Source: Embiotoca jacksoni (lineage: Eukaryota; Chordata; Actinopteri; Embiotocidae). Taken from it: DNA of 64,000 nucleotides. Within the stretch, counting starts at the first letter, position 1; each line of letters starts with the position of its first letter. This document shows, in pieces, positions 9,276-24,059 of the stretch. Location of the stretch: the NCBI GenBank assembly GCA_022577435.1, contig JAKOON010000084.1, forward strand, positions 186,001-250,000, written 5' to 3'. The notes under the pieces were generated by a model. The model did no database searches. It worked only from the letters and a program-made list of their open reading frames with translations, and was not told the origin of the DNA. The translations under genes and the position numbers were made by a program.

Positions 9276-11987
9276 ATGGCACTGTGCTTGGACACCAGAC
9301 TCCTGTTAAGAAAAGTGAAAGATTTAAGATGTTTCACACCCAGACGGAACCGAGTCAAAGAAAAATGGGTACGTACTCAAATTAGTCATCGATAAAGCAT
9401 GTAATGATGGTCTTTTCTTTTTTTCTTTTCTTTTTTTTTAAATAGGAGATGGCACAAAGATGAACTCGATAATGAAGTCGATACTTCTAGAAAAGTCCTT
9501 GAATTTTTACTGGTAATTTAATCATCTCTTGATGAATGAGAGCAGAAAAGAGCAGCAGGTTTGAAGATAGAGCTGAGTTAGGTTAACAATCACTGGAAAT
9601 ATCTGAAGGTGTGTCTTATGTAGCTAAATATAATCAGTGATAATTCATGAAATTGTCAAAGCTTTACAATATGATGATGCAATGAAATGCATTTCTTTTT
9701 ACAGACTTTTTTTTAATTAAAAAAAACAACAATTGTACATTGTGTGGTATGTTACAGTTTCAATTGTCCGTAGTCTTTTTTTTTTTTTTGCATTTAAATT
9801 ACAATCTAAAACTCACAAATAAAACAAATAGCATGAAGTAAAATTAACATTGTACAATAAATGTTTACCTTCTTTGCTCCCGGACAGGCAGCTGCACGTT
9901 CCAAGCAGCCTCCCACTCGGCTCGCCCTGCAGCACTTTGATGCCACCTACAGTGTCCAGCTGGGGAAGTTGTGGCCATCAGTCCGAGTCGCCCTGCTGTC
10001 GGAGAAGAAGTACGGCGCCCTGCTCAATAACTTCTCCCACGGGCCTCTTCTGGCAGACCTCCACGCCCAGGGATGCAGGGACTTCATGACTGACACAGAT
10101 GGAGAGGGTAGGAAGGCTTATTGCTTAGTGCTTATTACTGAAGTGGGGAAAACGGTATTCCTTCAGGTTTTAAAGCTGAGCGTCCGACAAATTTAGAGTT
10201 CATTTTTCAGAACAGCGCATGTAAACACATGATTACTGTTATGTAGTGCAAATTGGTTTTCTTTTAAACACAACGTCTTCTTGAACCTCACATGCCTGTT
10301 TTTCTTTCCTTTTTGTCTGAAGTTGACAAACAAGAATTTGCACAGTTGTACAAATTTCCTATAAATATAAATTCATATCGTTATCTACTGAAACTGCTAT
10401 TCAAGTGAGTGTGAACTTTTTACTTTTAATTTCATGTTATTTGTGTCCTCAGCACAGTAAATACTAAATTGTTTCACAGGAAATAGTCAGAATTTGTCCT
10501 TTTCTAATACCAGCATTAAAAAGTCAGCTGTTTCTTTTCTCATCTACAGCTCAGCCATCCTCGGAGCAAAAATCTGTGGTTGGGTCCAAACAGGAATCCA
10601 CCGATGCCTCTGTGAAGAAATCTGAGGTTGATAGTCAGCAGCTGTCTCCCCTACAGCTGAGCCCGAACATCAAGTGCTTGGTGTTTCAAAGAGCGGATGT
10701 CACACGGTTTAAACCTGCTCGGTAAGAAAAACGCCATCTTTTATTAGTTTTGACATGGTCTCCAGCCAAAGTATAGTCTGATCCTCACTTCCCTCTTGTC
10801 TTTTTAAGACCAGACATGCACGGCTTGTTGGGTTACTACCTGATGGACGCAGCGTCTGTGTTGCCGTGTCTTGCGCTGGATGTTCAAGAAGGTCACAATG
10901 TGCTTGACTTGTGTGCTGCTCCAGGAGGGAAGTCCCTGGCTTTACTTCAGACCCAGGCTATCAGTGAGTGGACCGCATGCTATAATCTGTCTCGCTGATT
11001 CTGTCTGTATTAGTTCTGTTTCTAACCATCCATCATTTGTGTTTACGTCAAAGGGTTTCTGTGTGTAAATGACAGCTCAGTATCTCGGACCATGCGCCTG
11101 CAAAAGGTCCTCCACAGCTACGTGCCTAAGCATTTTTTGATTGATGAGAAACTGCGCATCACCTCCTTTGATGGCACCAGATGGGGGGAAATCGAAAGGA
11201 ACACTTTTGACAGAGTAAGCCAGTGGCACATAATCACTTCTATCCTCGTCAAATAATTCACAGATTGCCGGTGCCTCAATTAATTAAAAAAAATTGTCCA
11301 CCTCTTTCTTTCTTCTCTGAGTTCAGGTACTTGTTGATGTTCCCTGCACCACAGACAGACATTCCCTCATAGAGAACGACAACAATATATTCAGTAAGAA
11401 CAGGGTCGGTGAGAGACGACGGCTGCCGCAGCTACAGCTGGAACTGCTGCTGTAAGTTTGGAAATATAAACATAATATGCAGGAGGTTGTTTTATGTGGT
11501 TATGTTTCATGACAGTATACAGTCAAGCTTTCCACTTCAAAGCTATGGGTAAGCTTTATTATTTAGGTGTTACATAAAGTAATCAAACACTCTCTCCATC
11601 CTACAGAGCGGGAATTGAAGCAGCTTGTCCAGGTGGAGAGATCCTTTACTCCACCTGCACACTCTCCCAAAGCCAGAACCAGAGTGTGGTTGAACTGGCC
11701 ATCTTCCTCGCTCGAGAGAAACACGGCATCCACCTTCAGGTTAGTGACACACGCAATCAACAAGAAACGGCACACTAGAGATGCACTTCAATAATTGGCC
11801 GTTTTTTTTTCTTCCCCCTCATCTTCATCATATCTACGTTCAGGTCGCCAATCTGCGACCCCTCACACAAATGTTTAGGAACACCTTTCACTTCGCCCCT
11901 GACCTCCACCTGGGGGAGATGGTCATCCCACACTTAGCCGCAAACTTTGGACCCATATACATGTGCAAGCTAAAGAGACTTACGTAG
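9276..11987 (+). CDS. nsun4: mitochondrial 12S rRNA m5C methyltransferase NSUN4
   Basis: Exons: 9276-9368, 9888-10107, 10550-10721, 10809-10963, 11054-11214, 11327-11451, 11607-11739 and 11844-11987 (stop TAG), giving 400 residues in frame. NSUN4 methylates a cytosine of mitochondrial small-subunit rRNA and, with MTERF4, takes part in mitoribosome assembly. The N-terminus (residues 1-31, rich in Arg/Lys/Leu, no acidic run) fits a matrix targeting signal. The S-adenosylmethionine motif is LDLCAAPGGK at 194-203. The two NOL1/NOP2/Sun cysteines are Cys274 in DVPCTT and Cys326 in YSTCTLS, so both catalytic motifs are intact. The C-terminus NFGPIYMCKLKRLT matches the human protein as I recall it. 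The ATG at 9276 is preferred over the in-frame-unrelated ATG at 9213 because it gives the conserved start (MALCL...RRNRVKEKW). Intron 1 (9369-9887) is AT-rich with T-runs and no other feature. Confidence 0.96.
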
Positions 11988-13460
11988 ACGTGGGACTTTT
12001 TCCCTGAAAGTGTGCAGAAACATTTGTGAATCATGATGTTATTACCTTTTGGACTTTCAAGTATTGAGTGACTCTCCGTTGCCGGATTAAGACTCATCAG
12101 CTCTTACAAACTGTTCCTGGCGGAGCACAGTTGATGGACCTGACGGCTGACTTATCATAACATCATGGACCTGGACGTTGGACATCAGAACTGGGAAAAC
12201 ACTAGATGACGGTTTGTCATGGAGCCTTTTGAACTCTTTTAAATCAAAAGGAAAACCAGCACTTGCGATTTTATTTTTCGCCTGTAGGTGTCAACAGTAG
12301 ATAAAGAGTCAAAAGGTATCCTGTATCTTCTGTGCCCACTCAGGACACAAAGCATAATATGTGCAAAGGTTGCAGGTATGCATGATCACTGTATGTACAC
12401 ATGATATTGCAAGTTGGTAAATCACATTACTGAAACACAAATTTCCATCAGAATTACCTGCCCTCTTTAACTCTGCAATGAGAATGGGTTCATTTTGTTC
12501 TGTGGTTATTCATCAGGTTTAATGGTATGCCTAATAATGCGATATGTGTTGGAGGGAGGACATAATGAACAGGCAGGTAATGACTTCTTTGACCATTTGG
12601 CTTCACACATCTGAATGTGTGCAACTTTCATTACTGGGGCTGGATCGACTCTGTTTTGCATTGACATCACTCAGAGGTGAAATGTTTCCTCTTATTACGA
12701 CCTAATGTGAGCGCAGAGGTGCCTCTTTTTCCATCACACCGCCGATGACCCTTTATGTTGTCCTGGCCAGGCAATGTAGTGTGAAAAAGGTGTGTGTGTC
12801 TTAACGAATCCACCAGCCACATCCCACTGTCATTAAGCTGCTCCAAGCGCCAGAGCCGACTCCCATCCCCGTGCAGGGATGGACGGCAGCCATGCGGCTC
12901 CCAGTTGAACATTAAAGAGGCAGCAGAGAGCTAAAATGGGATGGCTCGCCCTGTTTTGCCCCTTCGCTTTTTTATTCCACAGATGAGTGCAGATCATTTT
13001 CTGTGCGATTGTGAGTGATTACTGTATTACTGCGGTAAAAGGGGGATGTATCGGCGAATGCAGAGGGAATTAATGACACATAAAAACTATTTTTGTATTG
13101 ACTGCGTTCGTCCCCGGGGCCTTGAATGCCTCTTCGCATATCTTGTGATTACCTAAACGTATTGTAAATATGTGTTTCCTATGGGCCCTTCCATAAATTT
13201 ACATGTTTTAACACTCGGGAGACGGCAGACTGTTAGAGATGAGTTACTCTCTATTCTGCTTGTCTATAGACTCGACTGGCTGCCTGCTTTATTATTGAAT
13301 TAGCCAATGAAGCGCTGTGCATTTGTGCCCCTGTGTGTAAGCCTGTGTTAGGGAGACATGCTGTGTATTAGAAAGATGAATATTATGGATTTAACAATAT
13401 AGCTGTGCTTCTGTTGTGTCTTCAGATACAATTTAAATGTTACATTTTTGTCAATAAACA
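11988..13460 (+). other. nsun4 3' UTR and conserved-looking spacer
   Basis: The first few hundred bases should be nsun4 3' UTR. From about 12.66 to 13.43 kb the sequence is of mixed composition, free of simple repeats and contains several ATTA/TAAT words, as many developmental enhancers do. There is an ATTAAA at 12911-12916 and an AATAAA at 13453-13458. No coding potential is convincing. Confidence 0.45.
13453..13458 (+). terminator. possible distal nsun4 polyadenylation signal
   Basis: AATAAA about 1.47 kb beyond the nsun4 stop, the first canonical hexamer I noticed downstream on this strand. Which signal is used cannot be told from sequence alone. Confidence 0.3.
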
Positions 13461-13635
13461 TGCAAAACACTGTAATAGTCTTTCACCTTGTACCACACAA
13501 CACACTGAATGAATGATCTTGTACATATTGAACTCTATATATTAACTGAGTACCTACAGCAGGTTGTTAAACAGTTTAATGGTTCGGTGTCTGTGATGGT
13601 TGGAAGTGAACAGTGAGGTGTCCGTTTGTTCAGTA

Positions 13636-13716
13636 AAGATGGAGGAGAGCAGTGAGTTGGTTGTCGGCGGTGTGTTTAAAGCAGATTCTGCTCTTCCTGC
13701 TGTTTCCAGCCCAGAG
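13636..13716 (+). other. exon-like segment, no known gene
   Basis: It is framed by an acceptor-like T-rich stretch ending TTCAG (13631-13635) and a strong donor CAGAG|GTGAGG after 13716. An ATG at 13640 opens a frame (MEESSELVVGGVF...) that stays open to the donor. I do not recognise the peptide and cannot link it to a second exon. It could be a chance exon or an unannotated transcript. Confidence 0.2.
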
Positions 13717-14809
13717 GTGAGGATCAGACCCGTGTCCTGGTTGGCGGTGGGAGAGCAGATTTCAACACTGGGGGTCTTTGTTGGAGATGCACTATGTAGA
13801 CCGAGCCCAGCAGGACACGCACTCGGCTGCTCTCAGCCACGGGGCAGATACAAAATGCTACAACGTTTATTTGCTGTATGTGTATACAGTGATTTCTCCA
13901 GATTACAGCTGTTCCTGTCTTCACTGTTCGTTTCTGAAGCTAAATTCTATTTACAAGCATCAAGTTGACTGGAAATCATAGTGACGGGATCAGTTGTATC
14001 ACATGTTTCACAGAAACTCGTTTGACGGTGTAGTGACAGACGGACTGAAATCAGGGTTTTTCTTTGATATGGTAAAGTCTTGTCCTTACGGTGTAAAGTG
14101 CCGTGAAGTGACTTGTGTTGTGATTGGAATTTTCTAGTTTTAAAGGACCTACAAATCACCCAAAAAAATGCAGAACAAGGGTCAACTGACTCAATATTAC
14201 TGTCTGTCTTCACCTATCAACAGCTCACTAATTCACAGGATGCTATTACAATACTGTGCATACTATGCTCATACACCAAAGTGAGAAACTGCCTTGTACA
14301 AAGCCTTCGTAACAAGGTGAGAATGTGAAGTATCTCTCTGGGGTTATCAGTGGGCACCTCCGTTCACCGGTGTTTTGTTGAGTTCAGCCCACAACACCTT
14401 TACGAAGGCTCAACAGCAGTCCCTGCGTCACAGAACTACTCCCCTCAACACCCACACCTAAGCTATATAAATACAATTAAATGGAATTGAAATGTCCAGT
14501 CCATCATAGTGAAGTTAAACAGGTACAAAACATAGTTTAGTCCAGAAATACGATAACTACGTATCACAATTAACATTCATGGTTCTCAGCGATCCTCTGG
14601 GATAGACATGTACCTGCTCAGACTTATGGAGCAGTCGGGAACAGTGATTTTATAGGAGAGAACCAGAACCGGTACAATAGCTGAGATTTGAGGCTTCATC
14701 TGGGCGCAAGCTCACTCTGAAATCATTCCTATAGTTTTGTAAATATACTTGTATACAGACATATGCCGTATTGGTTGCAGTTGTAGATAATAGAAAAGTG
14801 AACTATTGG

Positions 14810-15030
14810 CGTTGGCTGATGAACTTCTACTTTTTAAGTGTAACATTTTCATCTCAAAACTAAAAATGTAACTACAGTTGTCAGGTAAATGAAGTGAGGT
14901 AAAAGTATAATATCACCTTCTGACTTGTTGTGGACTACAGTGCCAGTGGAAATGATCAAGGGAATTACCTCAAAATTGTACTCAAGTACAGGACTTGAGT
15001 AAATGTATTCAGTAACGGTCCACTATTGGC
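14810..15030 (+). repeat. dispersed fish repeat (family A), best copy
   Basis: It contains GTCAGGTAAATGAAGTGAGG, TACCTCAAAATTGTACTCAA and GTACAGGACTTGAGTAAATG, ending in GTCCACTATTGG. The word order matches a very common percomorph repeat I recall (AAGTACCTCAAAATTGTAC... ACTTGAGTAAATGTA). It is probably a non-autonomous DNA element, but I cannot class it. Confidence 0.7.
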
Positions 15031-15039
15031 ATTAATATA

Positions 15040-15912
15040 ATGAAGTACCTTGTTGTTTTATGTATTTCATTTGAGTTAGTTTTTCCTCTTTTCTTCCATG
15101 AAGATTTTCCCAATTAACTTTTCAGAAAATGTTCTATATCTTAATATGATATCTTCTACCTTGATAGACAATCTTATCCATTTCACCTACTCCTAATGTG
15201 TGTTTTTTTTTATATTTAATTTGGACACATCTGCTGCCGTGGCGAATACAGTTTGGTGGGACAGGCCTGAAAATAGTTTCATCTTGTAACCCAGGCTTCC
15301 TTTTATGGTGCCTTTAATGATGAGATATTTGCACACTTTTTGTTGCAGCTAATAGTTTGGCAATTATTAGTGTTTCCCCTCATAGGTAAAAAAAAAACCT
15401 TACCTCAAATTACTTCCAATAATCTTTCATATAGCAGACGTGTTTTTTAGTGTGCAGTCTGAGCATTCACCGGCAGACTTGATACCCCGTGAAGTGACTG
15501 AGAGCACTCCGGTTCAGTTTAGTGAAGCCCACATTGGAAATGCAACCGAGGGTTTAGGCTGCAGCCAGATTAAGAGGAGAGAGAATGGGGGTTTTCTTCT
15601 CTGTAAGAAGATTACCCGGGGAGGGGCGAGATGGCAGTCAGAGTGTTTAAGAGAAAAAGGACAAGAAGAAAATGGAAGATGAAGTGGAACTAAAGGAGGG
15701 TGGCCCTGGATACACAGTTTAGCCACCTGTTGTCTGCCTCTTGATATCACTCTTTCCTTTGTTTCTCTCTTCATATAACCTGCTCCCCTCTGTTTTGTGT
15801 CTTAAAGGGACGAGGGCAAGGATTGTTGCCACATTTTTGGACACCTTCTAGCGTCAAGTATAAGTAGAATTTGTTGCAAAATTATGTACTTTCAAGCAAG
15901 TTTTTGCTCCCT

Positions 15913-15916
<4 letters not shown>
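15040..15916. other. spacer, nothing recognised
   Basis: AT-rich to 15.43 kb, then mixed composition. Short open frames on both strands near 15.44-15.77 kb show no domain and no splice support. Confidence 0.5.
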
Positions 15917-15964
<48 letters not shown>

Positions 15965-15978
15965 CGCGCGCGCGCGCA
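15917..15978. repeat. compound (GT)n(CG)n microsatellite
   Basis: About 20 GT units run directly into about 11 CG units, giving 60 bp of unbroken alternating purine-pyrimidine. Confidence 0.95.
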
Positions 15979-16350
15979 GCTGTGAGCCTGATTGTACTTG
16001 TCCTTCCCTCTCCCTTAAGTTCCTGGTGGTGGTTTCCAGGAGGGCTTTGATGTGTATCTGGGCAATGCACTATTAGAGGGATTTCCCCGGGCCTGACAGC
16101 TCAGAGAATATGCTGCAAAATGGCAGTGCCACTGGGCTAAGAGAATGCTGGAAACAGGATTAGGATCATATTCTGGCAGACCTGTCACCTACTCAATGGG
16201 CCGAGGTTTCTAACGCTGGCACTTTTCATTCTCGCCATGCTTAAAACCTTTAAGAGAACCATGGAGAGGAGGGAGAAAAAGCACTGATTGAATGGTACAC
16301 TGTGATTTTTGTGTGGGGGTCTTGCTCCAAGGGGCTGTGTGTGTTTGTTA

Positions 16351-16369
16351 GTGTGTGTGTGCGCGCGTG

Positions 16370-16443
<74 letters not shown>
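16351..16443. repeat. (GT)n microsatellite
   Basis: Impure at the left (GCGCGCGTGCG), then a perfect GT tract of about 70 bp. Confidence 0.95.
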
Positions 16444-16444
<1 letters not shown>

Positions 16445-16704
16445 CAGAGAGAGTCAAAGCAAGAGATACAGCAAACTGGTGGGCCTGTGTGAGTCAGGTA
16501 CAAAGAACTGTTGTGTGAAAATGTGTAAAACTATCCTCTTTGTTGCAGTTTTAACTTAATGATGCAAAGAAAAAAATCATATTAGGTTACTTTTAGAAAC
16601 GATGTTCTTGAGAAGTCTGGATGGCTAAAATCTTAAAGTTGAATCATCTGATTGTATCACAGTATTTTTACTGCTACTTGTTGGGTGATGGATTTTTTTC
16701 ATAG

Positions 16705-16750
16705 CACACACACACACGCACGCACACACGCACACACACACACACACACA
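16705..16750. repeat. (CA)n microsatellite
   Basis: About 46 bp with three CG interruptions. It lies 260 bp from a GT tract of opposite orientation, so the two could pair as an imperfect inverted repeat. Confidence 0.9.
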
Positions 16751-17555
16751 TGTCATCACTTGCTTAAAGGAAAGTAGATGGAGATCCTTGAGTGCCTACA
16801 AATAGGTGGTGATGGCGTTACTGGTGAATATACAGCCCCTGAGTGTTAGAGATGGAAGCACCTGATCCAGCGTCAAGGGCTCGACACACTTGACCCTGCA
16901 GCGGTACAATCAAGCAATCCCTGTTCAACCCCCAGGGTGTGTGTCTATGTGTGTGTGTCTGTGTCTGTATGTGTGTGTGTCTGTGTGTTTGGTAGGGGGA
17001 AGGGTGTTAAGAAAAGAGAGAACATTTGGAACAAGAGTATTGTTATGTTCTCTGGTCTGGATCCCCATGGGAGGAAATCCTGCCATGTACCTGGACAGAT
17101 TCCTCCTCTGGATAACAAGGACATCTACTTCGGATGCATATCCACACCAAAGTCTTCAGGATGCAATCAGGATGCAATCAGGATGCCCTTGGCCGAGGAC
17201 ACACACTCACACACGGATGTGGTGTAATAAAACACAACAAGGTTAGGGTGAGGTGTTACACCCACATTAACACTGCTAATCTGGTGAGATCATTATCCCC
17301 TTCTATCCGATTTTTGGAAAGCGGTCATTCATAACGGTCGGAGAAATTACTCAGTCCAGGAGCCAAGGTGCATTAGTTATTCACACACACACCGAGGGGG
17401 AAAAAATATATGTTCAAGGCCGATTCAATTAACAGCAGAACAATGTCACACAGTCAGGGCGATGCACTCACAATACATGTGAAGTTTAGTGTGGCAAGAG
17501 CAAGGACACATTCTGGATGTGTTAGAGATGCCCACTTATCCGTGGCATTGTGTTT

Positions 17556-17558
<3 letters not shown>

Positions 17559-17594
<36 letters not shown>

Positions 17595-17611
17595 TGTGAG
17601 TGAGTGTGTGA
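17559..17611. repeat. (GT)n microsatellite with GAGT variants
   Basis: Perfect GT for about 33 bp, then GAGTGTGAGTGAGTGTG. Confidence 0.9.
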
Positions 17612-17689
17612 GGGAGAGCAGGGTTGGGTGGGGGTCTGTGCGTTTTGACAAACCATGCTGTTAAAGATATAATAGCAGCATAATCACCG

Positions 17690-20027
17690 CCCCAGGCCGT
17701 CATTCTTCAGGATAATGGCCTGCTTATTCATTGGGGATGCCTTATGTCTCCACGCTGCTTTATATTTTGCAGATATTTCAGATTACGTTGTTCTTTTTCT
17801 GTCTCTTTGCTCTCGAACTCTTTGTCCAGCCGGAAATTCTCATGTATTGTCATTTATATTTTTTTTTATCGCCCTTTTAATTTGCCCTTCTCTTCACGCT
17901 TTCATTGTCGTGAGGCTTTTTCTTCATGTTGCCATTTTCTTTTTCTTCTCATCATCCACGTTTAGTTTCTAAGACAGCAGAATGGCTCAGCCAGGATCAC
18001 CTAAAATATATTCTTTGCTTACATAACTTGCCTTTGCCCGATGGACTTTAAAGCTTCTCTAAACGTTGTTGCCTCAAAGTTCTTCTAGTGCCCTCAATCA
18101 ATAATCACACTGATTAATACCCACTGAGAGACAGATTAATAACATTAATACATAAGATCCTTAAGCTTGTCATCTTCTTGTTGTAGCTCTACATTCATGC
18201 TGTTAAATGGCATGTGTTCTGTACTGCAGATTTATGGCCATAACCACCCCTCTGCCATGTCCACATTCAGCACAGATGGAGAAGTGTCAATTATAAAGAT
18301 CTTCAAGCAAGGTTTTTATTTGCAATTATTTTACAACAACACTAGTTCAAGTCTACATTAGTGGGAGGAGCAAAGGAAACAACACTGCTGACGGTCCGAT
18401 CACTCTCTCCTCCCCCATTATAAATCTATCTACCACTGGACCAAGTAGTTGGACAGAAACAGTCGGGGGAACAGCATTAGAAACAACAACAGAACTCAAG
18501 TAGAGTCAAGACAGCAGTACACAGAGGACTCAGGTCAATTATTCACTCAAATACTTTCACTTCCTTTGACTGGTAGTTCTCCGGGAATACAAAAGTGTTC
18601 AGTCGCTTCTTTTAAGTAAGAAAGAAAGTGTTTACATCTTAAATGTTAGTTCAACCCAGGAGCCGTAGACAGACAACCAAGAGAGGAGGGGTAGACGGGC
18701 TGTCGTGAGCTCAAGTACAATCTTACAATCTGACAGCTAAAGGAATTTCATCCGAGACAGAGTCTGTTATCAATTATACAACATAATAAGAACTTTACAA
18801 TTACCTTACCAGTAAACATTAATAGATAGACTTTTTTTTTTTTGTATTTTACATATTAAAATAATGTGCATTTTTTTTTTCCCATTTGAAGAAATGATCT
18901 TCCAGAACACGTAAACAGAAAACATCAGAGATGTGTGTGATTCTCTTCATCAAGTGCTAACAGTCCGTGAGACTTTCAATAAAAAAGCTGCATGTTTCCT
19001 CAAGAGATTATTAAGGCGAGATTAAATGCTGAGAAGTCGAGACAGTGTTTAACCAGAAGTCCTAATATGCTAGACTGTGTTTTTGTACTGACAGAAAACT
19101 ATCAACTCATTGTGACGTGATGTTACGTGTCATGTGGCTACGTGAATCGACCATAATCAAAACCGACCATTTGAATTTAGAAAGTCTGCTTTAAATGGTA
19201 TGCATGTTCATAATTGCATTTGCCCCAGCTCCCTCAGCCCAGGGCAAAATGTAATTAAAAGCTCTGAGAATTTAGTCACTGAAATCATTTTCTCGTCATC
19301 AAGCCAGCCTCTGTACAAAGTGCCCATTTAACTGGTAAATTAGTCACTTTTAATTATGCTGTTAAGGACAACATGGCTCGGGTTTATTTTTATTTATGTG
19401 CTGTTATGTAGTACACGCTATGTACATAACCACATTGCTAAATTGAAATGTCTCTTTACTGCCCTAGTGATACCTTTTTCCCCCTCCTGGCCAACAAACC
19501 TAATTCCCTCCAAAGTGCCTCATTTATTCACATTATTCTTGTAAACATCATTTGCTTTGTCTATTAAACTGACAGCATCCATCATCAGCTGTTCACATTA
19601 TGTTCAGTGATTCTTTTTTTAATTTTTTTTTTTATTTGGGATGTTCAGAAGGTCCAGCATCACACGACGACTGGAAAAATCATCGTATTTTCAGTGAGGA
19701 ATATGTTCATTGTCCTTTGAGCCGGTACATTCACTTGAACCGTTGCATCTTACTGCAGAAATATCTTCTTCTCCCTACGGATTGATTTGAGCCGCGCAAA
19801 AGCTGTGAGGAATCAAACGACTCGAGGGAGTGTGGTTTGTCTCCGAGAGATGTTAAATGGAGATCTGTAGGTCCACTGCATGTCGCCAGGTTTTATTTTT
19901 GGACATCTTTGCATGTCCTGTGCCCATGTACTCGGGAAGAGGTCCGTATATGGTTTCTAAAGAGCTATGACAGTCACACGGACACGCAGTGGAATGGGGT
20001 GAGGCTCTGGCCTAGTTTACACTGTCC
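17690..20027. other. intergenic, downstream of dmbx1
   Basis: This holds the dmbx1 3' UTR at its right end and otherwise no gene. Around 17.68-17.75 and 19.20-19.36 kb the sequence is simple-repeat-free with TAAT/ATTA words (TGTAATTAAAAGC, CTTTTAATTATGC) and could be conserved non-coding elements. T-runs lie at 18.83 and 18.87 kb. Confidence 0.45.
19892..19897 (-). terminator. candidate dmbx1 polyadenylation signal
   Basis: TTTATT (+) reads AATAAA on the minus strand, about 130 bp beyond the dmbx1 stop. Further hexamers occur at lower coordinates (for example near 19.38 and 18.31 kb), so a longer 3' UTR is possible. Confidence 0.4.
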
Positions 20028-22518
<2,491 letters not shown>

Positions 22519-23686
22519 TTACTAGTCGTGAATGTCGGCAGGCCCACGCGCTCAAGGGCCAATAGATTTTGATGTGCGCACTTAAACTAAAGTGTTATCC
22601 ATTAACATCCAATTATCGCTTTGTTCAATCCATTAATTATACAAAAGACTTTTAATTGGGGTAATTATCACTCGTTCCCATAATGAACCGTGACGGATGC
22701 CTCATTCATGAATTTATTCACGTCTTCTCTGTGCTCCCGGAGAACCCAAATCCTCATTGAAGACGTTGCTTTGACAGATCAAGGTGCTGATTAAATGTGT
22801 TGGAAAATGTGTTGTTGTTTTGTTTTTTGTTTTTTTACGGGTCTGTGTTGTAAAAACGTGCAACCGGAGAGCAGGATTATTTTTTAATAGGCTGTGATTA
22901 CGGAAGTGCTATTTTCGTATATGAATCTTTTTTTTTTTTTTATGTCTGAAAATCAATTTTCTTGCAACATTTAACAGCAAAGCTCGACATTTATTTGGGG
23001 TCAAATGATGTCCTATATAAATAGTCCATATGTCTGAATACTTGCAGCCTTTAAAAAGATACGAGCAGATTATGTCGTTAAGGGATAACACCCAGTCTTT
23101 CACAAGGCAGCAATTTCCAAAACTCTGTTTTGTAGTTCTCCTTCACGACCGAGATTTTCATAGAGGAATCGCTGCAGGACACGATTAGATATGTATTAGT
23201 AGCAAGGAGGCTGACAGGAGGGGATATCTCGGAGGCCCAAACAGTTATTATAACTATTACAGTGGGACCACAGGGAAAAGATATAAATCTTTCTGCTCAA
23301 TGACAGGTATGTATCCAGGGAGCCCGGTGAGTTTTTGCACTTAAACAGGAAACTCACATAATAAGAACTTTAAGATTGTCATTTTGCTGTCCTTATTTTC
23401 TTAATTCATAGTTGTTTTGTTTAACTTGATTAATTTGAAACGATTTTTTTTTTTTCATACATTGTCTTGAGAAAATCAGAATTTGTCATATCAGCCAATT
23501 ATTCCGCATAGCCTTTATATTTAACGGGTTTAATAATATGTTTCCTTATTATTAATTTGACCAAGGTCAGACTCTTTCACGTAAACATGTGGCTGGTTGA
23601 CATGTTTTCATATTGACCTGAAAATGATTGAATCAATGTTCATTAAAAACACCGAATTTTAGTTGATAAATGTAATAATCAATTGC

Positions 23687-23687
<1 letters not shown>

Positions 23688-23727
<40 letters not shown>
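23688..23727. repeat. (AAT)n microsatellite
   Basis: About 13 units of ATA/AAT. Confidence 0.95.
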
Positions 23728-23728
<1 letters not shown>

Positions 23729-23826
23729 GATACATGTAAACATTGTGGGTGGTCGTTCTTGTAAAATGCTTTTTTTTTCCCTAGCAATTTCTCTCTAGTT
23801 TTTTTTAGTGCAGTGCATCTGGATCA

Positions 23827-23829
<3 letters not shown>

Positions 23830-23903
<74 letters not shown>

Positions 23904-23925
23904 ATGTGTGCGCGCGCGTGCGCGT
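23830..23925. repeat. (GT)n microsatellite with CG-rich end
   Basis: About 35 perfect GT units, a short AATAT break, then GTGTGCGCGCGCGTGCGCGTG. Confidence 0.95.
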
Positions 23926-24059
23926 GATGCCCGCAGTGCCCATTCCCAGCCTATTAAGTGGCTGCGGCGGCTGATGAATGTGATCAGAGGGCAGTGGGGA
24001 ATAGTTTAATTCGCCGGGACAGAAGGTGCTTCGCTAAACATTTACTTTACTCCCCCAAG

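Noticed and set aside
12000..20000. FAAH expected between nsun4 and dmbx1
   Set aside because: I searched by eye for amidase-signature-like peptides (GGSSGG-type) and found none.
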